NCBI GenBank assembly: GCA_964453435.1
Contig: CAYVQZ010000006.1
Location: 1-64,000, forward strand
Length of the DNA stretch: 64,000 nt
From: CAYVQZ01 sp964453435
GTDB taxonomy: Bacteria > Abyssobacteria > SURF-5
Direction of reading: 5' to 3'
Both the position numbers and the translations under genes were made by a program. Each line of letters begins with the position of its first letter. The first letter of the stretch is position 1. Of the stretch, positions 1 through 7,606 are shown piece after piece. Under the pieces are notes generated by a model that had not been told where the DNA came from, did no database searches, and saw only the letters and a program-made list of their open reading frames with translations.

Positions 1-372
1 CTGCTCGGGCGTGCCGACCGCGTTGATGGCCGCTCCGCCCAAGCCGGTTCCGGGCGTGCAAAGGCTGATTCCGGCGTCACCGCACGCACGCTCTTCGGCC
101 ACAACCGCGGTCATGACCATGGGCTGGCCGCCGGCCTGCGCAATGCTTTTTTTCCTTGTCTCCGCCCGTTCTTCGTCGGTCTGCTCGAGGGCGCTCAATT
201 GTTGGGCAACGTCTTTTTTAATCCCCTCCCACCGAAAATTGATGTAATCCCAGGGTTTTTCATGTTCCTTTTCGTCGTACTCCCTCGCGATGGGTCTCAT
301 GTGTTTTTGCGCGATCTCGCGCATCTCGTTTTGCGCGGCGACTATCGCGTCGGGCAGTTCAAAGTCGATCAT
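1..372 (-). CDS. Acyl-CoA dehydrogenase, N-terminal part (cut by window edge)
   Basis: First 124 residues of an acyl-CoA dehydrogenase, a flavoenzyme that oxidises an acyl-CoA to the 2,3-enoyl-CoA and passes electrons to ETF. The reading frame is open to base 1, so the flavin-binding and catalytic parts lie outside the window. Visible features are the typical helical N-terminal start (MIDFELPDAI) and the helix with GTGLGGAAINAVG around residues 108-120, which in this family packs near the acyl chain. Residues 36-80 are a charged insert that simple short-chain enzymes lack. The ATG at 372-370 is preceded by AGGAG at good spacing. Family assignment is firm; substrate unknown. Confidence 0.85.
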   Translation of the reverse strand, partial: MIDFELPDAIVAAQNEMREIAQKHMRPIAREYDEKEHEKPWDYINFRWEGIKKDVAQQLSALEQTDEERAETRKKSIAQAGGQPMVMTAVVAEERACGDAGISLCTPGTGLGGAAINAVGTPEQ

Positions 373-555
373 GGCACGGTTCTCCTGCGGTTGGTCAACG
401 GCGAAATGCGAGAGACAATCTCAAGGCAAGTGGGGATCGCCGATATTGTATCGCGCGCGGGCGGCGTTTTCAACTTCAGCCGGCGGGAGCATAAGAAATA
501 CCCTTTACAAAGGCTGCATGCGCCACCGCCCGCCGGGCGAGGGAAAGGTTTGACT

Positions 556-569
556 TATCGGACGGAGTC
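556..569 (-). repeat. Solitary terminal inverted repeat of the nested-element family
   Basis: TATCGGACGGAGTC is the right end of the element family described at 21439-21580. Its reverse complement matches the left end of that element at 13 of 14 positions. No partner end is visible nearby, so this is a remnant. Confidence 0.5.
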
Positions 570-768
570 AGATAATCTTGATTGTGGAGGAGCCTCGCGA
601 GTGGTGAAAAGTTTCGAACACTCATTCCGCAGGCTGAGGGTAAACTTATGGCGGAAATGGAAAAAGAGATTCTTCGTCGCTTTGCTCCTCAAAATGACAA
701 AGGGGGGTGAAGTGTGCGAATGAATTGGTCCCCGGAATTGCTGGGGAAAACCCCTCTTTCCTCTTCAC

Positions 769-793
769 GAAAGGGGTAGACTGAAGCGGGCGC
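769..793. repeat. 25-bp direct repeat, copy 1
   Basis: A 25-base stretch (gaaagggg.agactgaagcg then ggcgc) recurs at 2441-2465 with a single mismatch. The two copies flank the Fe-S protein gene at 1031-2137, each in a spacer. Origin unknown; they may be the edges of a larger old repeat. Confidence 0.6.
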
Positions 794-957
794 GCCGCCG
801 TGCGCCCCTACGAAGAACTTGGTGTAGCTTTTCGGATTTCGGAGACACGGGACCGCGCCGAACGTGACCTTCAGCCAGGAAATGCCTGGCAAAAGACAGG
901 GGCGTCCGCAATTGGGCGCCATCCCTTCGCTCCGTTTTCGGTGATATGTACAACCGT

Positions 958-1002
958 GGGTTATTGGGGGACACCATGCGGCATGGTGTCCCCCAATAAC
1001 CC
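958..1002. repeat. 45-bp near-perfect palindrome (22-bp arms, 1-base loop)
   Basis: The left arm 958-979 is the exact reverse complement of 981-1002, with a single G between them. It ends 28 bases before the ATG of the Fe-S protein, so it would form a strong hairpin in that gene's leader. The arms contain ATTGGGGGACA, resembling the core of the nested elements, so a head-to-head fusion of two element ends is plausible. Confidence 0.75.
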
Positions 1003-1030
1003 GCACAACCAATCGAGGCACAGATACAAA

Positions 1031-2137
1031 ATGGGTGATTCAGTTTACAAGTCGTTGCTGGAGCATATGAACCGCCAGCCCTTTCTGCTTCCCCATCCCC
1101 CCTTGAAAAGCGGTATTGAGCTTTTGGAGGAGCTTTTCTCCGAGGAGGAGGCCGCGCTGATTCTGCACATGAGCGCATTCCCCGACACGGTTGAAAATAT
1201 AGCCGAAAGAGCCAAAAAGGAAAACGCATGCGTGCGTGAGACGCTGGAATCTCTCGCGCGTCGCGGCCTTGTTTTCGCAACAGCCGATTCCAGCCTTCCG
1301 CTGTACGGAATGCTGCCGTTTTTGCCGGGAATTTATGAATTCCAGTTCACAAAGAGAGGAACCGACCTTCCGGACAGCGCAAAGAGAATTGCGGAGTTGT
1401 GCAAGCGCTACTATTATGAAGGACTGGGCAAGCATGCTGCGGAGCTTTATGCAAGAACAGACCAGCACACGTTGAAGGCGCGAGTTCTCAGTGTCGAAAG
1501 AGCAATTCCGGATGATTCAAGAGTCTTGCCCCACGAAAGAGTGACCGAGATTGTTCGGTCCCAGCAGGATATCGCCCTGATTCCGTGCTACTGCCGCACT
1601 GCGGCACACGCCAGAGGAGAACCTTGCGAGATGAACGCCCCTCTGGACGTCTGCCTGCTCCTGGGACCTGTTGCAAAATACGCCCTGGAATACGGGCACG
1701 GGAAAAGAATCACCCCGGCACGGGCCGAGAACATTCTCGAGCAGTGCGAGGAGGCCGGCCTCATTCACACCGTCAGCAATTGCAAAGAGCCAATGGTAAT
1801 CTGCAATTGCTGCAATTGCTGCTGCGGCGCCATCAAGGGACTGACATACTTCGACCCGCCGGGAAAAGTCGCGAAGTCGAGATTTGAGCCGGCGATTCGA
1901 GTCGATGATTGCACCGGTTGCGGCGAGTGTGAGAAAAGGTGTCAGCTCTTCGCGATACAAATCATTGACGGAACTCTTCAATTGAACAGGGACAATTGTA
2001 TCGGCTGTGGTGTTTGCGCGTCGGTTTGTCCGACTGAAGCTATCACTCTCGTGGAGCGCCCGGACTTTCAGGGAGTCGTTCACGACAGCTATCTTGATTT
2101 ATCGACGCACGTGGCCAGAAGCAGAGGACTTGTTTGA
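1031..2137 (+). CDS. Cysteine-rich protein with helix-turn-helix-like N-terminus and two C-terminal 4Fe-4S motifs
   Basis: A 368-residue cytosolic Fe-S protein. The first ~110 residues look like a winged-helix fold (FPDTVENIAERAKKENA... then VRETLESLARRGLVF). The middle carries CYCR...CEM...C (about residues 188-210) and a run CNCCNCCCG (about 258-266). The C-terminus has two ferredoxin motifs, CTGCGECEKRC and CIGCGVCASVCP (about 295-345), each able to bind a 4Fe-4S cluster. Members of this family are annotated only as 4Fe-4S proteins; a role in electron transfer or redox sensing is inference. The ATG at 1031 is chosen because everything upstream in frame is repeat sequence. No good ribosome-binding site is seen, and a 45-bp palindrome lies just upstream. 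Confidence 0.8.
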   Translation: MGDSVYKSLLEHMNRQPFLLPHPPLKSGIELLEELFSEEEAALILHMSAFPDTVENIAERAKKENACVRETLESLARRGLVFATADSSLPLYGMLPFLPGIYEFQFTKRGTDLPDSAKRIAELCKRYYYEGLGKHAAELYARTDQHTLKARVLSVERAIPDDSRVLPHERVTEIVRSQQDIALIPCYCRTAAHARGEPCEMNAPLDVCLLLGPVAKYALEYGHGKRITPARAENILEQCEEAGLIHTVSNCKEPMVICNCCNCCCGAIKGLTYFDPPGKVAKSRFEPAIRVDDCTGCGECEKRCQLFAIQIIDGTLQLNRDNCIGCGVCASVCPTEAITLVERPDFQGVVHDSYLDLSTHVARSRGLV

Positions 2138-2177
2138 GTCAAACTTGCGGCGTCAGGTTGGCCGCTCCGGGAACGAT

Positions 2178-2415
2178 GAGGGTATCCGATAATTCGCTGA
2201 AGTGCGCTTTGGGGACAGTGAATGTGTTGAGCGGTTCGGGATGCCCTGCTTTGGGGGCAGTCCTCCAATCTATCCCGCGAATGCGCGGGACTTCGCACCG
2301 CTCAGCGAAGGAAAGCGGGTCGCTCCGGGGACAGTCACGATTCTACGACCTTCGACAAGCTCGGGTCCGTAAATCCGGGACAGTCCCCTTCGCCGGGCAA
2401 TCGTGAGACAGATTC
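2178..2415. mobile_element. Compound nested miniature element
   Basis: Left end GAGGGTATCCGATA (2178-2191) is a diverged version of the left end of the element at 21439; right end AATCGTGAGACAGATTC finishes at 2415. Two ~42-bp left units, each ending in GGGGACAGT or GGGGGCAGT, are followed by a 'CCAATCTA' inner element, a hairpin-forming core (2273-2311, CCCGCGAATGCGCGGG stem) shared with 7708-7747 and 18651-18689, and a closing ACAGTCCCC. No clean target duplication is visible for this copy. Confidence 0.6.
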
Positions 2416-2440
2416 AAAATCCCCCTTCGTCCCAGTTTAT

Positions 2441-2465
2441 GAAAGGGGGAGACTGAAGCGGGCGC
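2441..2465. repeat. 25-bp direct repeat, copy 2
   Basis: Matches 769-793 at 24 of 25 positions. It follows directly after the compound element ending at 2415. Confidence 0.6.
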
Positions 2466-2614
2466 CCTGGCGTGTGTTCGAGGGAATCCCGCTTGTTTCA
2501 CCCTTTTTGAAAAAAGGGGATGGAGTTAGGACGACAAGGAACGGTGGGCGTTGTTTCGTGATGGCGCCTGCGATAAAAACGAGTGGCGCCGGGAAAAAAG
2601 AGAGGGTGACTAAA

Positions 2615-3970
2615 ATGGCAGGAAAGGATATCAGGGAGTACGATGTGGTTGTTGTGGGCTCGGGACCGGGCGGAGCGACGGTGGCGCGAGAACTCTCTCG
2701 AGCCGGCAAGAAGACGGCGATTCTTGAGTGCGGAAAGACCGACCAGAAACTTGGCAGCTATCTCACCGCGTTCCGTGTTCTGGACATGACCCCCTCGAAG
2801 GAGGGTCTGCCCATGCTTCGCGCGAGCACGACGGGCGGCGCCAGCGTGTTTTACAGCGCCAGCGTGGCTGAGCCGCCGCCGTGGCTGGCGTCGCGCTACG
2901 GGATCGACCTGACACCATGGCTCGACGAAATAAGAAAGGAAACGTGGGCGGCGGTGCTTCCCGAACACCTGCTTGGCGATGCGTCGATCAAGGTGATGGA
3001 GACCGCGAACCGGCTGGGTTATGACTGGGAACCGAACGCCAAGTTCCTTGATCAGAGGCGTTTTATCAATGGCCGATGCTGTGGCGCATACGAGCATCTC
3101 GGTTGCAAATGCGGCTCGAAATGGACCGCGCGGGAATACATAGACGACGCAATCGCCAAGGGCGCGAAGCTCTTCACCGAAACAAAATGCGAAGAGGTAA
3201 TCATCGAAGGCGGGGAAGCCAAGGGAGTCGTCGCTCGGACAAAGGGCGGCCAGACCGTGGAATTCCGCGCTCGACTCGTGATACTCTCGGCCGGTGGACT
3301 CGCGACGCCGCTGCTTCTGCAGCGCGCAGGAGTCGAAAAAGCGGGCGAGGGTTGTTTCATGGACCCGACCGTGGTGGTGTACGGCGAGGCTCCGTTCGAG
3401 GGGACATGGCAGGACCCGCCGGTCTCCGTCGTGAGCTGGGAATTCTATGACAGCGACGGCATCCGGCTGGGCACGATAATGGAGCCGAAACTGCTGCTGG
3501 GCATGAATCTATTGAAGAAATCGCCCAAACATCTCGGGATGGCTTTCAATTATCAGCGGCTGGTCGGAATTCTCGTCAAGGTCAGGGATGACCTCTCGGG
3601 GAGGGTTTACCCCGACGGGTCGGTTTCGAAGCCACTTTCCGAAGCGGACCATGGGAGACTGAACAAGGGGGTCGGCATCGCGACCGAAATTCTCAGGGAA
3701 CTCGGCTGTCCGCCGAACAAGATAGTGACGGGCGAGGTGAAGGGGGCGCATCCGAGCGGGACATGCAGGATTGGCCAAGCGCTCACCGACAATCTCGAAA
3801 CCGAATTCAAGAATCTTTATGTGTGCGACGCGAGCGTGTTCCCCGATGCGCTTGACAGGCCAACCGTGATGACCATCATCGCTTTCGGCAAGCGACTCAG
3901 CCGTTATATACTCGAATCGGAGAAGGCCGAAAAAGCGGCCGCTTCAGAACCGGTGGAGAAACAAGCATGA
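2615..3970 (+). CDS. GMC-type FAD-dependent oxidoreductase (first of a tandem pair)
   Basis: A 451-residue flavoprotein of the glucose-methanol-choline oxidoreductase superfamily, oxidising an alcohol-type substrate with FAD. The N-terminus has the Rossmann motif GSGPGGATVARELSRAG (about residues 15-31). A cysteine-containing segment CCGAYEHLGCKCGSKW lies near residue 155. The C-terminal GMC signature includes HPSGTCRIG, with the likely active-site histidine, then LYVCDASVFP. At about 450 residues it is shorter than classical GMC oxidases (530-560). The start is the ATG at 2615, preceded by GAGAGGGTGA. The stop overlaps the start of the next gene (ATGA), so the two are translationally coupled and may form a heterodimer. 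Substrate unknown. Confidence 0.85.
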   Translation: MAGKDIREYDVVVVGSGPGGATVARELSRAGKKTAILECGKTDQKLGSYLTAFRVLDMTPSKEGLPMLRASTTGGASVFYSASVAEPPPWLASRYGIDLTPWLDEIRKETWAAVLPEHLLGDASIKVMETANRLGYDWEPNAKFLDQRRFINGRCCGAYEHLGCKCGSKWTAREYIDDAIAKGAKLFTETKCEEVIIEGGEAKGVVARTKGGQTVEFRARLVILSAGGLATPLLLQRAGVEKAGEGCFMDPTVVVYGEAPFEGTWQDPPVSVVSWEFYDSDGIRLGTIMEPKLLLGMNLLKKSPKHLGMAFNYQRLVGILVKVRDDLSGRVYPDGSVSKPLSEADHGRLNKGVGIATEILRELGCPPNKIVTGEVKGAHPSGTCRIGQALTDNLETEFKNLYVCDASVFPDALDRPTVMTIIAFGKRLSRYILESEKAEKAAASEPVEKQA

Positions 3971-5256
3971 CCAGAACACTGGAAACCGAAGTCGCGGTCG
4001 TCGGCTCGGGCGCGGCGGGAGCGACAATCGCGAGGGAACTCACCCGGCGCGGCGCGAAGGTGGTTCTTCTGGAGAAGGGGCCCGACTGGTCGTGGCCGGT
4101 CGGCCATTGGATTGCTTATAAGACGCTTTACAACATTCACCGCTCGCGGGAGAACGTGATTATCCGCCGGGGCGTGTGCACCGGCGGGTCCACCGTCATT
4201 TACTCGGGGAACGCCTTCAACCCGCCGCCGGGTTTCATGGACATGCTCGGGATAGACTTCACGGAGGAGCTTGCGGAAGCTCGCAAAGAGCTCGGCGTGG
4301 CTCCCCTGCCGGAACGCTTTTATGAATACTGGAACGCTTCGCTGAAAATTGTCGAATCCGCCGACAGGCTCGGGTACGAGATGAAATTGCAGGAAAAACT
4401 CATCGACCCCGACAAATGCGTGCCCGGCTGCGATTCGTGTCTGCTCGGTTGCAAGCGTGGCGCGAAGTGGACATCGCGCCCTTTCATCGAAGAAGCGAAG
4501 GCGAACGGCGCCCAGGTTTTAAGCCGCACAGAGGCCACACAGGTCGAAAAAGCGAACGGCTCCGTGAAGGGCATTCGAGCGAGGGACAGGCAGGGCGAGC
4601 TTTTTGTTGCGGCGGATAAGGTCGTCATCTCGGCGGGCGGCATCGGGACTCCTATCATTCTTCGCAAGTCCGGCTTCAAGAACGCCGGAACCAATTTCTT
4701 CACCGATCCGATGAGCATCCTTTTCGGAGTGACCAGGGAGCGGGGAACCCGCGCCGAGATGACATATACGTTTGCGTCGGAAGATTTTCTCGGGGAATTC
4801 ATCATCGGAACCACCAGCGCGAGCAACTCGATGGCGGCCCAGGTTCTTCGACATCCCGTGGCGGCTTTGAGAAAGCTCATTCATTATCCGAACGCCATAG
4901 GCATGTTAGTGAAACTCTGCGACAGCGCGGGCGGAGAGATTGACGAACAGGGGAACATCTCGAAGCCGCTTTCCGCAGACGACCACGCGCGGATGGAGAA
5001 AGGCGTCGACGTGGCGAAGAAGATTATGGTCGGCGCGGGCGCAGACCCGGACAGCATCGTGGTGGCTCGCTACATCGGCGGGCATCCCGGCGGCACGGCG
5101 GGTATCGGGAGAGTCGTTGACACCGGCCTCCAAACCGACGTTGCGGGTCTCTACGTGTGCGACGCCTCGGTCATTCCTCGCTCTGCAGGAGTTCCTCTCG
5201 TTCTGATTCTTGTCAGTCTGGCCAAGCATTTCGCGAAGACGATTCCGCTGGGCTAG
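3967..5256 (+). CDS. GMC-type FAD-dependent oxidoreductase (second of a tandem pair)
   Basis: A 429-residue paralogue of the preceding gene. The FAD motif is GSGAAGATIARELTRRGAKV near the N-terminus. A CVPGCDSCLLGCKRGAKW segment near residue 145 holds four cysteines in C-x3-C-x2-C-x3-C spacing, which could bind an Fe-S cluster or zinc. The C-terminal motif is HPGGTAGIG followed by LYVCDASVIP. The gene overlaps the previous one by four bases and GGTGGAG precedes its ATG. The shared layout with partial divergence suggests two non-redundant subunits or two enzymes of one pathway. Confidence 0.85.
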   Translation: MTRTLETEVAVVGSGAAGATIARELTRRGAKVVLLEKGPDWSWPVGHWIAYKTLYNIHRSRENVIIRRGVCTGGSTVIYSGNAFNPPPGFMDMLGIDFTEELAEARKELGVAPLPERFYEYWNASLKIVESADRLGYEMKLQEKLIDPDKCVPGCDSCLLGCKRGAKWTSRPFIEEAKANGAQVLSRTEATQVEKANGSVKGIRARDRQGELFVAADKVVISAGGIGTPIILRKSGFKNAGTNFFTDPMSILFGVTRERGTRAEMTYTFASEDFLGEFIIGTTSASNSMAAQVLRHPVAALRKLIHYPNAIGMLVKLCDSAGGEIDEQGNISKPLSADDHARMEKGVDVAKKIMVGAGADPDSIVVARYIGGHPGGTAGIGRVVDTGLQTDVAGLYVCDASVIPRSAGVPLVLILVSLAKHFAKTIPLG

Positions 5257-5301
5257 GGCCGATTCGGTTTTTCTTGCGCTAATTGAACACCAATGACAAG
5301 A

Positions 5302-5430
5302 ACGAATGTCTCAAAAAAAAGAGATTCCTCGCTATCGCTCGGAATGACAAAGGGAGCGAACGGATTAACACGCATTTGGAGAAGGAAAAGAGAGATTCCT
5401 CGTCGCTGCGCTCCTCGGAATGACATGAGG
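5302..5430. repeat. Paired 'gagattcctcg...ggaatgac' intergenic repeats
   Basis: Two units lie 40 bp apart: gagattcctcgctatcgctc followed by ggaatgac (from 5321), and gagattcctcgtcgctgcgc followed by tcctcggaatgacatgagg (to 5430). The same pair, in the same order and with the same joining sequence, recurs at about 7190-7530. These repeats read as 'HSEERSDEESL'-like peptides in one frame and are a widespread source of false gene calls. Confidence 0.75.
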
Positions 5431-5510
5431 GGGCGCGGGTCCAAAGTCCAAAGTTCAAAGTCCACGGTCGAATAAGGAAATCGAAAGAGAAATTTGAACC
5501 ACGCACCGCC

Positions 5511-6536
5511 ATGAAATGCCCGAACTGCAAGATGATTCTTTGCCGGATTGACTATGAAGGCGTGCCGATTTGCACCTGCCCGGAGTGCAAGGGGGAATTT
5601 GTGGACCTGAATCGGCTCCGGCTCATTGAGAGCCGTCAGGTCGAACAATTCGACGAAACTGCGGCAACGCGGTCGGAAATTGCCGGCGTCGGCACACAGA
5701 GAGGAAAGCAACTCATCTGTCCGCGATGCGGTAGCCTTATGGCGAAGAAGAGATACCGCGCCACGGATGTTATCGTCGATTACTGCAAATCCTGCCACGG
5801 CATCTGGCTCGACGACCAGGAACTCGAGAAGATTCAGATTCTGGCGGAGCAAAGAAATTCGATGCAGACGGCGATGGAGCGGCGGGGTTCGGCCATGGAG
5901 ACGGCTCTGGCGAGCGCTCACAAGGCCGCACGTTCAGGGGCGGTCTCCACTACTGAAGGCGAGGGATATCTTGGCATCGAACGCGGCGATGAGGAAAGTC
6001 TGTCCATTCCCGCTTTGTGGTTGCGGCTTTTGGTTGCCGTTCCCCTTATCTCTCTGGCCATCGCCTGGTATTCCGGACTTATTCACACTCTGTTTCCGCT
6101 TCACCGCCTGTTTGAACGGTCCACAATCGAGCAGGCGGACGCCTACCTGCCGACTTTTCTTGCGGCGGTCGCGGTCATCTACTTCACCAACTACACGCGC
6201 GTGAGATTGAAGGCAAATGAGGGCCTCGAAATCACGCGGCGGATTCTGGGGATACCGATCAGAAGGCATTATGCAAAAAAGTACCTCGCTTACATCGGCA
6301 CCGATTATATAGAGCCCGGTTTCGTTTCAAAGCTCTTATCGCTCGTTTTTTTAAGCGGGCGGTCGTATTACTCCCGCTACTTTCACACTGTCGAGCCGGA
6401 AGGCAAACGCTGCCTCTACGTCGTATCACGAAACGGTGGGAAAATACTTGTGTACAAGGGACGGAGCGATTCGTCTATCGGGCAGTTGTGCGACTTTCTG
6501 CAGGCCGGCCTCGGTTTGCGGGTCAAACGGTTATGA
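5511..6536 (+). CDS. Zinc-ribbon (zf-TFIIB type) membrane protein of unknown function
   Basis: A 341-residue protein. Two zinc ribbons open it: CPNCK (residues 3-7) with CTCPECKGEFVD (22-33), and CPRCG near residue 67 with YCKSCHGIWLDDQEL near 89-103. Both match the zf-TFIIB family, in which a pair of C-x2-C knuckles ends in a W/F-[LV]-D motif. Two hydrophobic segments follow (about 166-185 and 208-226), then a basic cytosolic-looking C-terminal domain of about 110 residues with no recognised family. The ribbons probably face the cytoplasm. The ATG at 5511 is the first in frame; the Shine-Dalgarno is weak. Convergent with the next gene, 21 bp away. Confidence 0.75.
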   Translation: MKCPNCKMILCRIDYEGVPICTCPECKGEFVDLNRLRLIESRQVEQFDETAATRSEIAGVGTQRGKQLICPRCGSLMAKKRYRATDVIVDYCKSCHGIWLDDQELEKIQILAEQRNSMQTAMERRGSAMETALASAHKAARSGAVSTTEGEGYLGIERGDEESLSIPALWLRLLVAVPLISLAIAWYSGLIHTLFPLHRLFERSTIEQADAYLPTFLAAVAVIYFTNYTRVRLKANEGLEITRRILGIPIRRHYAKKYLAYIGTDYIEPGFVSKLLSLVFLSGRSYYSRYFHTVEPEGKRCLYVVSRNGGKILVYKGRSDSSIGQLCDFLQAGLGLRVKRL

Positions 6537-6557
6537 GGCTGCCAATGGCTTTGTCGG

Positions 6558-7019
6558 TCACCCGGATGACCCGACCTCCCCGGCGGATTCTTTGCCGAAC
6601 TTGGCCTCCATAATCATCGCGTTTGCCGCCCCGAGGCGATGGCAAAGCGTGTGAATGATGTTAACAAGAAACTGCTTGGGAATCTTCTTGCCAATAAATT
6701 TCTTCAGGGTTTCTTCGCTTATCACGAGCACCTGCGTCGGCTCCTTTGCGAACGCGTGGACGGTGCGCCTGTGCGTTTCGTCGAACATTGCTATCTCCCC
6801 GAGAATCTCGCCGGGTCCTAACTCAGCGACGATGTTATAGTTCGCGCCAAGTTCGTCGGCGACGCAAATTCTGCCCGTCAGGATAACATACATTTCCCGG
6901 CCTTCGTCGCCCTTATTGAACAGGACATGTCCGCCATCTATGGGCCGTATCAAGCCCATGTCGAAGATTTCATTTATTTCCGATTTGGTCAGGTCTTGAA
7001 AAATTCTGAAAACCGGCAC
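6558..7019 (-). CDS. Stand-alone cyclic nucleotide-binding domain protein
   Basis: A 153-residue protein made almost entirely of one CAP/cNMP-binding beta-roll: a short N-terminal helix (IFQDLTKSEINEIF), glycine turns (LFNKGDEGREMYVILTG) and a phosphate-cassette-like GEILGEIAMFDETHRRTV with the conserved arginine. There is no helix-turn-helix or ion-channel domain, so it is a single-domain signalling or scaffold protein. The start is GTG at 7019, with AGAGGTGA upstream. Ligand (cAMP, cGMP or other) cannot be told. Confidence 0.8.
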   Translation of the reverse strand: MPVFRIFQDLTKSEINEIFDMGLIRPIDGGHVLFNKGDEGREMYVILTGRICVADELGANYNIVAELGPGEILGEIAMFDETHRRTVHAFAKEPTQVLVISEETLKKFIGKKIPKQFLVNIIHTLCHRLGAANAMIMEAKFGKESAGEVGSSG

Positions 7020-7189
7020 CGTTTCTCACCTCTTCATGGCAAATCGCCAGATGGTCTTTTTGTTGTTGCCGTGACTGCCCCCGCTCTCTGCGGCTCATTC
7101 GCTAATTCAAATTTATCACAATTTTTTCCTGTGGGAAAATGGGGGCGCGAACGACGGATTGGGAGGCGTTGTCTTGGAACACGAATGAC

Positions 7190-7530
7190 ACGAATTGAAC
7201 AAATGTCTCGAAGGGAAAAAGAGATTTCTCGCTATCGCTCGGAATGAAAAAGGGGACAAACCACGGACTAACATGGATTATCACAGCGCGACAAGCCGCA
7301 GCCAAATCTTGCTTGGGGACAGTCCCTACTCTACGAATCCAAAAGGCGTGATTCCGTAAGTAGGGACAGTCCCCTTCGCTGTGGAACGTGTTCTCGCCAC
7401 TATAATTACGAAAGCCACCCGATGGAAATTGCGACAAAAATTCACGAAATTTACATATAGTAGTACAGATTTGGGGAAGGGAAAAGAGAGATTCCTCGTC
7501 GCTGCGCTCCTCGGAATGACATGAGGAGGG
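7190..7530. repeat. Second copy of the paired 'ggaatgac' repeats, split by an inserted sequence
   Basis: The first unit (7221-7253) and second unit (7487-7528) correspond to the pair at 5302-5430, including flanking bases (aatgtctc on the left; atttgg.gaagg.aaaag before the second unit). The 40-bp joint of the first copy is replaced here by about 230 bp that contain a remnant of the GGGGACAGTCCCC element family with a type-B element inside (7319-7370). Confidence 0.65.
7319..7370. mobile_element. 42-bp inverted-repeat element (type B) flanked by ACAGT duplications
   Basis: ACAGT at 7319-7323 and again at 7366-7370 flank a 42-bp inverted-repeat sequence whose ends are CCCTACT and AGTAGGG and whose inner arms are TACGAATC and GATTCCGTA. 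Removing the insert and one ACAGT restores GGGGACAGTCCCC. A homologous 47-bp insert occupies exactly the same site at 21481-21527. Confidence 0.65.
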
Positions 7531-7606
7531 TGAATGACAAAGAGCGGGCGCTTTGCAGATGCGCAAGAATGGTTCATACTGAAAGGTGAGAAAAAACGGC
7601 CTCATT

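Larger units (their letters stand above)
373..1030. other. Repeat-rich intergenic region without a gene
   Basis: 658-bp divergent spacer between the acyl-CoA dehydrogenase (leftward) and the Fe-S protein (rightward). It holds a solitary transposable-element end (556-569), a degenerate copy of the 'gagattcctcg...ggaatgac' repeat (about 661-710), one member of a 25-bp direct repeat (769-793) and a 45-bp palindrome (958-1002). Open frames here on either strand are made of repeat sequence and have no family resemblance. Confidence 0.7.
2138..2614. other. Repeat-filled spacer
   Basis: 477 bp between the Fe-S protein and the first GMC-type gene. It consists of a compound nested element (2178-2415), a 25-bp direct repeat (2441-2465) and about 150 bp ending in the ribosome-binding site GAGAGGGTGA of the next gene. 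No gene is seen. Confidence 0.65.

Noticed and set aside
5321..5430. CRISPR-like regularity of the paired repeats
   Set aside because: Only two units of unequal sequence per site, no regular spacers and no cas genes; they are dispersed intergenic repeats.
5253..5921. 222-codon minus-strand frame overlapping the start of the zinc-ribbon gene
   Set aside because: Its C-terminal part is repeat sequence and the rest is antisense to a gene with clear zinc-ribbon motifs.
7102..7605. Open frame of 167 codons on the minus strand containing CHSEERSDEESLFS-like peptide
   Set aside because: It translates the 'ggaatgac' and ACAGT repeats; the same peptide appears from repeats at 5253-5921 and no protein-like domain or ribosome-binding site is present.
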